Positions 9,751 to 18,028 of a stretch of 64,000 bases of DNA are shown piece by piece. The DNA comes from Kutzneria chonburiensis. GTDB taxonomy: Bacteria > Actinomycetota > Actinomycetes > Mycobacteriales > Pseudonocardiaceae. The notes below the pieces were generated by a model. That model ran no database searches. It saw only the letters and a list, made by a program, of their open reading frames with translations, and was not told the origin of the DNA. The translations under genes and the position numbers were made by a program. The stretch's first letter is position 1. Each line of letters begins with the position of its first letter. The stretch covers positions 8,753,501 through 8,817,500 of the forward strand of contig NZ_CP097263.1 of NCBI RefSeq assembly GCF_028622115.1. The letters are read 5' to 3'.

Positions 9751-10499
9751 GCTCCGTGGTCATCCCCAAACCCGTGCCCGACGCCCGGATGCGCGTGTTC
9801 CTGTTCCACCACGCCGGCGGTTCGCACCTGCTCTACCGCGACTGGGTCCCGCATTTCCCGGCCGACTGGGAGATCTGTCTGGTCGAGGCGCCCGGCCGCG
9901 GGCGGCTCTCGCACCTGGACCCGCTGGACGACGTGGCCGCCATCGTCTCGTTCCTGCTGCCGGATATCCGTCAGCTGCTGGACAAGCCGTTCGTCCTCTT
10001 CGGACACAGCATGGGCGCGATGATCGCGTACGAGCTGACACACCGGCTGCTGGCCGCCGGCCTGCCGCTGCCGTCCTGGCTCGGTCTCAGCGCTCGGGCC
10101 GCCCCTCGCCCGGACGGGGGACTTGACGTCCGCAACCGTCACCTGATGCCGGCCGACGCCTTGAGGCGCTCGATCGCCGACATGGGTGGCACCCCGTGGT
10201 CCGTGTTGTCGGACCCGGACTGGTGGGCGTTCCTGGAGCCGCTGCTGCGCGCCGACCTCAAGGCCGTCGAGACCTGGCGACCCCGGCCGGGCACGCCCGT
10301 GCTGCCGGTGCCGCTGTCGGTGTTCGGCGGCGAGCACGACGTCGTGGTTCGACCGGAACGGCTGCTTGCCTGGCAGGAGCGAACCGAGTACTTCCGAGGG
10401 ATGCACGTCTTCGACGGCGACCATTTCTACTTCAAGGGGCGGTTGCCCGACTTCGTCGACCGGATCGTGGCGGACGTGGGGGTGTTCAGTGTCCGTTGA
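9747..10499 (+). CDS. Type II thioesterase (editing hydrolase)
   Basis: A 250-residue alpha/beta hydrolase of the GrsT/RifR family, which removes stalled or wrong acyl groups from carrier proteins of NRPS/PKS lines. It shows the family opening FLFHHAGGS, the nucleophile motif GHSMGA (Ser88), and a late GGEHDVVV (Asp) and GDHFYF (His) that complete the triad. The ATG at 9747 is chosen because it forms an ATGA overlap with the acyltransferase stop; the longer frame from 9642 runs through the acyltransferase gene. It is translationally coupled to its neighbours on both sides. Confidence 0.92.
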   Translation: MSSVVIPKPVPDARMRVFLFHHAGGSHLLYRDWVPHFPADWEICLVEAPGRGRLSHLDPLDDVAAIVSFLLPDIRQLLDKPFVLFGHSMGAMIAYELTHRLLAAGLPLPSWLGLSARAAPRPDGGLDVRNRHLMPADALRRSIADMGGTPWSVLSDPDWWAFLEPLLRADLKAVETWRPRPGTPVLPVPLSVFGGEHDVVVRPERLLAWQERTEYFRGMHVFDGDHFYFKGRLPDFVDRIVADVGVFSVR

Positions 10500-11235
10500 G
10501 GTGTGGCTGTGCCGGGACGAGGACCTGCCGGCCGAGCGCGCGGCCGAGCTGGCCGACCGCTGGCTCGACGACCAGGAGCACGCGACCGCCGACCGGTTCG
10601 TGTTCGACCGCGACCGGCGCCAGTACCTGGCCTCGCACGTGCTGGTGCGCCGGGTGTTGTCGCTGCGTACGGACGTGCCGGAGGCGCAGCTTCGGTTCTG
10701 GCGCAGCCACCGCGGCCGGCCGTTCCTGGAACCCCCGGTCGGCGGTTGGCCGCTCGGCGATCAGGGCCTCGACTTCAACCTGTCGCACACGCACGGGGCC
10801 AACGTCGTCGGTGTGTCGTCGCACCGACGCATCGGCGTCGACGTGGAGATGGTCGACCGGGAGGACATGCGCTCGGTCGACCGCGTCGCCGAGGCCTTTT
10901 CCGCTGGTGAGCGCGAGTGGCTGGCCGGGCTGCCGGAGGAGTCGCGGCGTCGGGAGGTGCTGCGGCTCTGGGTGCTCAAGGAGGCGTACGCCAAGGCCCG
11001 CGGCCTCGGCCTGGCGCTGCCGTTCGACTCCTTCGCGTTCGACCTCGATCTGAACGGGCCGGTACACGGCTTCCACCCGCCGCGCGACGACCCCGACGGC
11101 AACTGGCAGTTCGTCGAGCTCGATGCCGGCGACTCGATCCAGCTGGCGGTGGCCGTCGAACGGCTCGGAACCGAGCTCTGCTCGGTCCGGCTGCATCGGG
11201 GATTTCCCGCTCTCGAGCCAGTCTTGAGTTCTTGA
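10489..11235 (+). CDS. Sfp-type 4'-phosphopantetheinyl transferase
   Basis: Transfers phosphopantetheine from CoA to carrier-protein Ser residues, activating the ACPs and PCPs of this locus. The diagnostic motifs are GVDVE (Mg-binding acidic residues) and WVLKEAYAKARG, with FNLSHT ahead of them as in Sfp/Gsp enzymes. I place the start at GTG 10489 (MSVEVWLCRDED), overlapping the thioesterase stop by 11 bases; residues upstream in this frame are only thioesterase DNA read out of frame. That gives 248 residues, typical for the family. It is the last gene of the tightly overlapping run from the KS-ACP gene; the exporter follows after 64 bases. Confidence 0.9.
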   Translation: MSVEVWLCRDEDLPAERAAELADRWLDDQEHATADRFVFDRDRRQYLASHVLVRRVLSLRTDVPEAQLRFWRSHRGRPFLEPPVGGWPLGDQGLDFNLSHTHGANVVGVSSHRRIGVDVEMVDREDMRSVDRVAEAFSAGEREWLAGLPEESRRREVLRLWVLKEAYAKARGLGLALPFDSFAFDLDLNGPVHGFHPPRDDPDGNWQFVELDAGDSIQLAVAVERLGTELCSVRLHRGFPALEPVLSS

Positions 11236-11299
11236 CGGGGTCACTGCGCGTCGCGGCTGCCACACTCGGGGTTCACTCTCGTTCGGAAGGGTTGCTTTC

Positions 11300-12643
11300 A
11301 TGACTGAGACCCTGGGGGCGGCGACTCAGCGGGCGGCAGCGCACCGCTGGAAGATCCTCGCCGTGGTCTGCCTGGTGCAGTTCATGCTGATGGTGGACGA
11401 CACCGTCGTGAACGTGGCGCTGCCCAGCATCCAGGACGCGCTCGGCTTCACGCCGGCGCAGCTGCCGTGGGTGGTCAACGCCTACATCCTGGCGTTCGGC
11501 GGCCTGCTGGTGGCTGCCGGCCGGCTCGGCGACCGGCTCGGTCTGCTGCGCACGTTCACCGTCGGCACCGCGTTGTTCGCGCTAGCGTCGCTAGCCTGCG
11601 GGCTCGCGCACGCCCCGTGGCAGCTGATCGCCGCGCGGTTCGTGCAGGGCATCGGGGCGGCGTTGACCTCGCCGACCGTGCTCGGGCTGATCACCACCGT
11701 GTTCACCGAGCCGTCCGAGCGGGGCAAGGCGTTCGGCACGTGGGGCGCGGTGGCGATCACCGGCGGCCTGTCCGGCGTGATCCTGTCCGGCCTGATCACC
11801 GGTCTGCTGTCGTGGCAGTGGGTGTTCTTCATCAACCTGCCCGTCGCCGCGTGCGCGTTGATCTTGCTGCCGATGTACGCGCGTGGGGTGGCTCTTGGCC
11901 GGCGCGAGACCAAGATCGGCCTGCTCGGGGCCGTGCTGCTCACTCTGGCCGTCGCCGCCACCGTCTATGCCCTGCTCGACCTGCGGTTCTGGCTGTTGGC
12001 CGTGGCCGCGGTGCTGTTCGGCGGCTTTGTGTTGAGCGAGCGTCTCGGGTCGAGTCCGTTGATCCCGTCCGGGCTGCTCGCCGCCCGGCCCCGGGTGTTC
12101 GCGTTGACGGCCGGCATCCTGGCCACCGGCGCGCTGTTCGGCACCTTCTTCACGTTGACCTTGCAGCTCCAACACACTCTGCACTTCGGCGCTCTGCTGG
12201 CCGGTTTGGCGTACATCCCGTTCGCCGCCGGGTCGTTCGCCAGCATCCGGCTCGGCCCCAAGTTCGGTTCCCGGTTCGCCCCGCAGCGCCTGCTCCAGCT
12301 GGCCTTGGCCGTAGTAACGGTTGGTGCGTTACTGCTGGCCGGTGGTGTCATCGTCGGCGGTTATCCCGCGTTGCTGCCCGGCCTGGTGGTGTTCGCCTTC
12401 GGCATCGGGCTCGTGCTGCCGGGGACGGCCGCGTTGGCCGTCTCCGGCGTCGCCCCCGAGAACGCCGGTGTCGCCGGCGGGCTCGTGACCAGCGCCCAGC
12501 AGCTCGGCGGGGCCGTCGGCCTGGCCGTCGCGTCCATCTTGCTCGGACCCGCCGGTGACCAGCACGCCGCGTCTTTGGCCGCTGCTGCCGTGCTCGCGTT
12601 CGGCGCGTTCCTGGCCGCGTTCGGCACTCGCCCGGCGGAATGA
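11300..12643 (+). CDS. MFS drug exporter, DHA2 (EmrB/QacA) type
   Basis: A 447-residue integral membrane protein of the proton-driven drug:H+ antiporter family. It opens with a short cytoplasmic tail and the family motif DDTVVNVALPSI in the first transmembrane helix. The motif A-like segment GRLGDRLGLL follows between helices 2 and 3, and about 12-14 hydrophobic helices are spread along the protein. The upstream ribosome site is GGAAGGG. It lies 64 bases after the PPTase and 25 bases before the next gene, so it probably belongs to the same transcript. It is a candidate export and self-resistance pump for the product of the left-hand assembly line. It is shorter than the second exporter at 21935. 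Confidence 0.88.
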   Translation: MTETLGAATQRAAAHRWKILAVVCLVQFMLMVDDTVVNVALPSIQDALGFTPAQLPWVVNAYILAFGGLLVAAGRLGDRLGLLRTFTVGTALFALASLACGLAHAPWQLIAARFVQGIGAALTSPTVLGLITTVFTEPSERGKAFGTWGAVAITGGLSGVILSGLITGLLSWQWVFFINLPVAACALILLPMYARGVALGRRETKIGLLGAVLLTLAVAATVYALLDLRFWLLAVAAVLFGGFVLSERLGSSPLIPSGLLAARPRVFALTAGILATGALFGTFFTLTLQLQHTLHFGALLAGLAYIPFAAGSFASIRLGPKFGSRFAPQRLLQLALAVVTVGALLLAGGVIVGGYPALLPGLVVFAFGIGLVLPGTAALAVSGVAPENAGVAGGLVTSAQQLGGAVGLAVASILLGPAGDQHAASLAAAAVLAFGAFLAAFGTRPAE

Positions 12644-12668
12644 CACGATCATCGCCGGAGGTGTCCGG

Positions 12669-13616
12669 ATGCTCGTGCTCAATCGGTCGCAGGTCGAGGA
12701 CCTGCTCGACCTGGACGAACTGATCGACGCATTGGCGCCGGCGATGGCCGACCTGAGCGCCGGGCGCGCGTATGCGCCCGACCGGGTCGGCTCGCCGGTG
12801 CCCGAGCACGGTGGCTTGTTGGCCGCCATGCCCGGTTATGTGCCGTCGACCGGTTCGCTCGTGACCAAGCTCGTGACCTTGTTCCCTGGCAATGCCGGTA
12901 CGGCGTTGCCGACGCACCAGGCCGTGATCGTCGCTTTCGCCCCCGAGACCGGTGAGCCCACCGCGTTCTTGGACGGCGAGGCCATCACCGCCATACGCAC
13001 CGCCGCCTGCTCGGCGTTGTCCGCGCGGCTGCTTTCTCGCCCGGAATCGTCGGTGCTAGCGGTGCTAGGCACCGGCGTTCAGGCCCGTGCCCACGCCGAG
13101 GCGATGCTCCGGGTCCGCCCCATCACGTCGATCCGCGTCGCCGGCCGTGACCTGGCGAAGTCGCAGGCCCTGGCCGCTGACCTGCCTAACGCCCTAGCCG
13201 TTACTTCGTACGAGGAGGCAGTGACCGGGGCCGACATCGTCTGTGCCGCCACCCATGCCACGTCTCCCGTTGTTCGGCGTTCGTGGTTGTCCCCAGGCAC
13301 CCATGTCACTTCCGTCGGCTTCAACGGCGATGGCACCGAGGTAGACGCCGACACCGTCCGCGACGCCTTGGTGTGTGTCGAGGCCCGTGCCGGTGCCACC
13401 GCCGGGTACCCGGTCGGCAGCCGCGAGCTGGAAGGCATGCCCGGCGACTCCCTGGTGGAGCTCGGCGAGATCGTCACCGGAGCCGCCCCCGGCCGCGCTT
13501 CCGCCGACCAGATCACCCTGTACAAGTCCGTCGGCGTCGCCGTCCAGGACGCCGTCGCCGCCGGCCTGGTCATCGCCGCCGCGGTCAAGCGCGGCGTCGG
13601 CACCCAGCTTCAGTAG
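12669..13616 (+). CDS. Ornithine cyclodeaminase / mu-crystallin family enzyme
   Basis: A 315-residue NAD(P)-dependent enzyme of the family that includes ornithine and lysine cyclodeaminases, ketimine reductases and some alanine dehydrogenases. The Rossmann motif VLGTGVQARAH is clear, as is the family segment DGEAITAIRTAA. ATG 12669 is preferred because GGAGGTG lies just upstream. In streptogramin B and rapamycin clusters a lysine cyclodeaminase of this family makes pipecolate. The NRPS at 32299 has a module with a pipecolate-like pocket, so that role is attractive here, but at 315 residues it is somewhat short for the known lysine cyclodeaminases. A piperideine-2-carboxylate reductase is the main alternative. 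Its gene converges on the HNH gene with a 7-base overlap. Confidence 0.85.
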   Translation: MLVLNRSQVEDLLDLDELIDALAPAMADLSAGRAYAPDRVGSPVPEHGGLLAAMPGYVPSTGSLVTKLVTLFPGNAGTALPTHQAVIVAFAPETGEPTAFLDGEAITAIRTAACSALSARLLSRPESSVLAVLGTGVQARAHAEAMLRVRPITSIRVAGRDLAKSQALAADLPNALAVTSYEEAVTGADIVCAATHATSPVVRRSWLSPGTHVTSVGFNGDGTEVDADTVRDALVCVEARAGATAGYPVGSRELEGMPGDSLVELGEIVTGAAPGRASADQITLYKSVGVAVQDAVAAGLVIAAAVKRGVGTQLQ

Positions 13617-14743
13617 CGGGTGCTGTGGTGGCGGCCTGTCGGCGTGGTCCAGTGGGTGGTGCCGTCTGAATCCCGGGTGACGGTGTAGTCGTCGTGCTTG
13701 CGATGGTGGTGCCAGGTGCAGAGGCCTTGAAGGTTGGCCGCTTCGGTCGGGCCCGCCGGCCAGGGCGTGATGTGGTCCAGCTCTTGGACGGGTCGCGCGC
13801 AGCCCGGGGCGGTGCAGGTCCCGCCTGCCCGGGCAAGGGTGGCTTCTTTCAGCAGGGCGGTCGGCCGGTAGGTGCCCGTGCTGATCGCGGAGATCTGGCG
13901 GTACTCGTCGAGGAGCAGCCCTCGGAACGGCCCCTGCATGGCCAGTTCCCGCGCCGCGTCAGCAGCGATCGGTCCGTAACCGGCCAGCTGACCGGGATCG
14001 CTGGTCAGCCCCAGCAGCGTCTCCATCGAGATGGTGACGAAGGTGCGGACGTTCCAGTTGTCCCGCTGACCCAGTAGTCGGTCCAGCAGCACATCCGACC
14101 GTTTCTGGTCGGTGGTGCGGTCGTCCTTGGGCAGCGACTTGGCATCGACGCAGATCTGCTGGAACAGCCGGTGCGCTTCAGGAGCCGGCAGGATCCACAC
14201 CAGCTCGGCCAGGCCATCGGGTAGCGGAGAGAACTCGACCCGCCTGCACGCCTTGGCTTTCTGACAGCGCTGCTCATAGCCCCCGGGGTCGGCTTTGGCG
14301 ACCGCGGCGGTGGCCTTGCGGCACAGCTGGGTCCGGGTGAGTCCGCCGGCGATCTCCGCCAGAGCCTGGTCGACTTCGGCAACCTGGGCCGGATCGACCA
14401 GGTGACACGTGCGTTCCTGGACAGCGGCAAAGCGAGCCAGATCGATCTCACCTCGGCGGAACTGTTCGGCCAGCGCCGGATGGGTAGCCAGCGCGGCAGC
14501 GGTCTCCCGCGACCGAGCCAGCGCCGCCTCCGCCACCTTGGTCGCCATCGCGAGCTCGGTGACGTCCCGGATGCGGGCGATAGCCTGAAGCTCAGCGTAT
14601 TCGAGGCAGGACTTGATCTTCCGAACAAGAATCGCATAGGTGACGAGCTGTTCTTGGGTGAGACTGGTCAGATCCACACCCATGATCAGGTCGAGCATGG
14701 CCCCATCAGGCCCCATGCTCTCCATTTCACGGGTAAGTTCCAT
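13610..14743 (-). CDS. DUF222 / HNH endonuclease-domain protein (13E12-repeat type)
   Basis: A 377-residue protein of a family found in many copies in actinomycete genomes. The N-terminal two thirds is the helical DUF222 region. The C-terminus carries an HNH nuclease motif: CTAPGC, then ELDHITPW, then NLQGLCTWHHHRKH, with Cys and His residues for zinc. The cellular role is unknown; homologues are suspected of being mobile or selfish. It separates the two biosynthetic blocks and does not look biosynthetic. The start codon is ATG with no strong ribosome site in view. Confidence 0.88.
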   Translation of the reverse strand: MELTREMESMGPDGAMLDLIMGVDLTSLTQEQLVTYAILVRKIKSCLEYAELQAIARIRDVTELAMATKVAEAALARSRETAAALATHPALAEQFRRGEIDLARFAAVQERTCHLVDPAQVAEVDQALAEIAGGLTRTQLCRKATAAVAKADPGGYEQRCQKAKACRRVEFSPLPDGLAELVWILPAPEAHRLFQQICVDAKSLPKDDRTTDQKRSDVLLDRLLGQRDNWNVRTFVTISMETLLGLTSDPGQLAGYGPIAADAARELAMQGPFRGLLLDEYRQISAISTGTYRPTALLKEATLARAGGTCTAPGCARPVQELDHITPWPAGPTEAANLQGLCTWHHHRKHDDYTVTRDSDGTTHWTTPTGRHHSTRY

Positions 14744-14859
14744 ACCTCTAAGAATACTAGCCCGTAAGATCCAACGCGAACCACCAACGGGTGATAAATG
14801 CCAACAGAAAAGCTTTTCTTCTCCACCGCCACACCCAATCCGGCAACAACAAGAATAAG

Positions 14860-14973
14860 CGTGGATTTTGTGTGGAGGGGCGCGATGGCGTACAATTGAC
14901 AGGCCAAGGGCAGGCCCACCTGCCCGCTTTTAGCCCTTGGGCCATCGCGCAGAGGCTCCACACAAAATCCACG
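14860..14973. repeat. 114-bp interrupted palindrome (multi-arm hairpin element)
   Basis: The outer arms are an exact 18-bp inverted repeat: CGTGGATTTTGTGTGGAG (14860-14877) against 14956-14973. Inside it, GCGCGATGGC (14880-14889) pairs exactly with 14941-14950. Further in, CCAAGGG (14904-14910) pairs with CCCTTGG (14934-14940), and GGGCAGG (14908-14914) faces CCTGCCC (14919-14925). The flanks are A/T-richer than the surroundings. It lies between the stop of the tautomerase and the start of the HNH gene, both on the minus strand, so it could terminate the picolinate operon. Its size and nested design also suit a dispersed non-coding repeat. The rest of 14744-15029 shows no gene. Confidence 0.8.
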
Positions 14974-15029
14974 CGACCCAGCGCGAATTCTCATCCAACC
15001 GGCAGCTCAGGCCATCCAGCAGACAGGCC

Positions 15030-15212
15030 TCACCCCGTAACCCCGGCGATCCCCCACCGCTTCTCCGGAACCCCCGTCAACGTGATCCACGTGGCCGCCC
15101 GAATCTCATCCCCGAAAACCTCAGCCACCGCGTCGGTCAACCGAGCTACCAGCTCCTTCTCGCTGGCCTCGTTCAGCCGACCCTCATAGATCCGGACATC
15201 GATGTACGGCAT
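15030..15212 (-). CDS. 4-oxalocrotonate tautomerase-family protein
   Basis: A 60-residue protein, the typical length of the small tautomerases whose N-terminal Pro (exposed after Met removal) is the catalytic base. It begins MPYIDVRIYEG and has the family's beta-alpha-beta pattern and an Arg-rich centre. It overlaps the aminotransferase gene upstream by 40 bases, in another frame; the Pro2 requirement makes this start hard to move. Its presence as the last gene of the picolinate-type operon suggests an imine/enamine or ring double-bond shift on piperideine- or dihydropicolinate intermediates, but that is inference only. Confidence 0.82.
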   Translation of the reverse strand: MPYIDVRIYEGRLNEASEKELVARLTDAVAEVFGDEIRAATWITLTGVPEKRWGIAGVTG

Positions 15213-16408
15213 GCGTTCTCCTTGCTCAAACTCGTGGCAACGGCATCAACCAGATGGTCGACCTGTAGATCGGTAAGCCCCGGGTGACACGGCAAATTCA
15301 TGTGCGAGGTGAACCACGACCGCTCAGCTTCAGGGCATTCCCCGGCCCGGTGTCCCCGCCACCGCCACTCCGGCGTCAGATGCAGCGGGAAATACCGAAG
15401 CTGGACCTCAACCCCCAGCCCGTGCAGCGAGCGAACCAGGTCATCCCGACCGTCTTCGACGAAGAACGTGTACAGGTGCCGGGCATGCGTGCTACCCACC
15501 GGGGTTTGGTGCAGCCGAGTCCCCTCGAACGACCCGATCACCTCATCCAACCTTGCGGCGATCTCCTGCCGCCGAGCCACCATCGAGTCGAGCTTGTCCA
15601 GCTGCGCCAGTCCCGCCGCCGCAGCAGCCTCCGACAGCGTCGCGTTCGTGCCGGACCGACGCACGCCGACACACGCCATCCGATACACGTCCGCCGAGAA
15701 CTTCATCCACGGCAGCAGGAACGGCTCACCATCATTCGCCTGAGACACGAAGATGCCGTCGACCTCGTTCGACCGACGGCGCTCCACCCGCTCCGCCCAG
15801 TCATCCCGGTTGAACGTCAGCATCCCACCTTCGCCCAGCGTGGTGATGTTCTTGGTGGAGTGAAAGCTGAAGCACCCGATGTCAGCCAGATTCCCCGGCC
15901 GCCGCCCCAGGTACTCCGACCCCAACGCGTGCGCACAGTCCTCGATGACGATGATCCCGTGCTTCCGCGCGATCGCCATGATCTCGTCCATCTGCGCCGG
16001 GTAGCCGGCGTAGTGGACGAGCAGGATCGCCTTGGTCCGCTCAGTGATCAGGGTCCGCAGCACAACGGGATCCATGTTGAGCGACAACGGATCCACATCG
16101 CAGAACCGGACCTGGACATCGTGGTCGAGCAGCGGCTGCAACGTGGCCTGGAAGGTCTGCGGGGTGGCGATCACCTCATCACCCGGAGCCAGGTCCAGCA
16201 GTTGGATGGCCAGCTCCAGGGCCACCGTGCCACTGGTCACCGACATCGCGTGCTTCGCACCGACATGCTCCGCGAACCGCCGCTCGAACCGGTCCCGCCA
16301 CTCCCCGGCCGACAGCGTGCCAGCCTCCGACACCAGCCGTGCCACGGCGGCAACATCACTGTCGTCGACCAGGCTTCCCCTACGCGCGAACGGAACCGCG
16401 AAACTCAT
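15173..16408 (-). CDS. DegT/DnrJ/EryC1/StrS-family PLP aminotransferase (candidate lysine 2-aminotransferase)
   Basis: A 411-residue PLP enzyme with the DegT fold. The Schiff-base Lys is Lys186 in SFHSTKNITTLGEGG, preceded by the cofactor-binding IEDCAHALGS. It starts at 16408 in ATGA overlap with the AMP-ligase gene. Most family members act on keto sugars, but there are no sugar genes here. The neighbouring NikD-like oxidase and aryl-AMP ligase instead point to the L-lysine 2-aminotransferase of nikkomycin and streptogramin B picolinate pathways (NikC, VisA, HpaA as I recall them). That reaction gives 2-keto-6-aminocaproate, which cyclises to piperideine-2-carboxylate. Substrate assignment rests on context. 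Confidence 0.82.
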   Translation of the reverse strand: MSFAVPFARRGSLVDDSDVAAVARLVSEAGTLSAGEWRDRFERRFAEHVGAKHAMSVTSGTVALELAIQLLDLAPGDEVIATPQTFQATLQPLLDHDVQVRFCDVDPLSLNMDPVVLRTLITERTKAILLVHYAGYPAQMDEIMAIARKHGIIVIEDCAHALGSEYLGRRPGNLADIGCFSFHSTKNITTLGEGGMLTFNRDDWAERVERRRSNEVDGIFVSQANDGEPFLLPWMKFSADVYRMACVGVRRSGTNATLSEAAAAAGLAQLDKLDSMVARRQEIAARLDEVIGSFEGTRLHQTPVGSTHARHLYTFFVEDGRDDLVRSLHGLGVEVQLRYFPLHLTPEWRWRGHRAGECPEAERSWFTSHMNLPCHPGLTDLQVDHLVDAVATSLSKENACRTSMSGSMRVG

Positions 16409-18006
16409 GACGCACCTGCCATCCGGGCCGCCAACGTCTTCTTGTCCACCTTGCCCAACCCGGTGAGCGGGAACTTCTCCACCACCACAACCCGGTCCGG
16501 CAGCTTGTAGTCCGCCAGTCCCCGCTCCCGCAGCAACTTCCTCAGCTGCGGCAGCTTCGGCGCCACCCCTTCCGCGATGATCACCGCGCACGTCTTCTCG
16601 CCGAGCACCAGGTCCGGCACCGGCACCACCGCCGCCTGCACCACGTTCGGATGCGCCGTGATGTGCCCTTCGATCTCCGTCGCCGAGATCTTGTCCCCGC
16701 CTCGGTTGATCACGTCCTTGACGCGACCTTCCACCACCAGCTTCCCACTCGCGGTGATCCGAACCAGATCACCGCTGCGATAGAAACCGTCGGCAGTGAA
16801 CGCCTTCGCGTTGTGCTCCGGCGCGTTGTAGTACCCCCGCAAGGTATAAGGTCCCCGCGTCAGCAGCTCACCGGCCTCGCCCTCAGCCACCGGGTTCCCG
16901 GCCTCGTCAACCACCAGGATCTCATCCGCCGGCGAAACAGCCGTCCCCTGCGTCGACACGATCGTCTCGTTGTCGTCGTCGTAGCGGGTGAAGCACAGCA
17001 GCCCCTCGGCCATCCCGAACACCTGCTGCAGCCGGCAGTCGAACGTCGGCTCGATCCGCTCCGCGACAAGGCGATGCAGCTTCGCACTCCCGATCTGGAT
17101 CACCTCGAGGCTGGACAGATCGCGCTCGTTCCACTCCGTCGCCTCAAGCCACATGTGCGCGATCGTCGGCACGATCGACGTGATCGTGACGCCTTCCTCC
17201 TCGATCAGCCGGAAGCACTCCACCGGATTCGGTGTCCGAGCCATCACGGCCGTCCCGCCGACCCCGAGAATGCCGATCACCCCCGGGCAGCCCCACGGGA
17301 AGTTGAACTCGATCGGCAGCACCGTCAGGTACACGCTGTCCGGTCCGAGCTCGCAGATGTCCGCGGTGATGCGGGTCATGTACTCGTAGTCCACGTGCGT
17401 GCGGGGAATCAGCTTCGGCAGCGCCGTCGTCCCGCCGGACAGCAGGAAAAAGGCGACGTCATGGGCATCGGGCTCCGCCAGCTCAACCGGCTCAGCCTCG
17501 ATCTCGGCCAACCCGAGGAACCCGTCACCCTCCCCGGCAACGAAAACGTGCTTCAGAGCCGGAATCTCCTCCACTACCTGCCGGGCCAGTCCGCGGTAGT
17601 CGAAGTCCAGGTGCTCGTCCGGCACCACATACCCGATCGCCCCCGACAGCTCACACAGGTGCCGGATCTCCAACGACCGGAACGCCGGCAGCGCAAAAAC
17701 CGGCAGCGCCCCCAGCCGGAACATCGCGAAGCACAGCGCCACGAACTCCGCCGAGTTCGGCAGCTGCACCACGATCCGGTCCCGCGACCGAATCCCCTGC
17801 GCATGCAGCCCAGCCGCCAGCCGATCCGCCCAGGCATCCAACTCCGCGTACGTGAAACGACGATCGCCGTCCACGAGCGCGGTGCGGTCGGCGTGGGCAG
17901 CAGCCCACTGCCGCAGCAGGCGGCCCAGCGGCTCGCCCCGCCAGTAGCCGGCCTCGGTGTACCGGTCCGCCACCTCCGGCGGATAGGGCACGCATCCGTC
18001 GAGCAT
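16405..18006 (-). CDS. Aryl-acid AMP ligase (candidate 3-hydroxypicolinate:AMP ligase)
   Basis: A 533-residue adenylating enzyme closely resembling 2,3-dihydroxybenzoate-AMP ligases (EntE/DhbE). It shows the P-loop-like LLSGGTTALPK (about 188-198) and PRTHVDYEY. It also has NFPWGCPG with Asn235, the position that contacts the aryl hydroxyl in DhbE. Later motifs are YRSGD, RGGDKISATEIE and the catalytic Lys in GLGKVDKK. There is no fused carrier; the partner should be the free aryl carrier at 21286. In pristinamycin and virginiamycin the homologues SnbA and VisB load 3-hydroxypicolinate, and the flanking lysine-to-picolinate enzymes favour that acid here. 2,3-Dihydroxybenzoate or salicylate is less likely because no chorismate-derived genes are in view. 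Confidence 0.88.
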   Translation of the reverse strand: MLDGCVPYPPEVADRYTEAGYWRGEPLGRLLRQWAAAHADRTALVDGDRRFTYAELDAWADRLAAGLHAQGIRSRDRIVVQLPNSAEFVALCFAMFRLGALPVFALPAFRSLEIRHLCELSGAIGYVVPDEHLDFDYRGLARQVVEEIPALKHVFVAGEGDGFLGLAEIEAEPVELAEPDAHDVAFFLLSGGTTALPKLIPRTHVDYEYMTRITADICELGPDSVYLTVLPIEFNFPWGCPGVIGILGVGGTAVMARTPNPVECFRLIEEEGVTITSIVPTIAHMWLEATEWNERDLSSLEVIQIGSAKLHRLVAERIEPTFDCRLQQVFGMAEGLLCFTRYDDDNETIVSTQGTAVSPADEILVVDEAGNPVAEGEAGELLTRGPYTLRGYYNAPEHNAKAFTADGFYRSGDLVRITASGKLVVEGRVKDVINRGGDKISATEIEGHITAHPNVVQAAVVPVPDLVLGEKTCAVIIAEGVAPKLPQLRKLLRERGLADYKLPDRVVVVEKFPLTGLGKVDKKTLAARMAGAS

Positions 18007-18028
18007 GGAATGTCCTTTCCTACAGTGT

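Noticed and set aside
14686-14994. About 100-codon minus-strand frame across the palindrome
   Set aside because: The frame is made mostly of the inverted repeat arms, has no family features and overlaps the HNH gene start. It looks like a by-product of the repeat.
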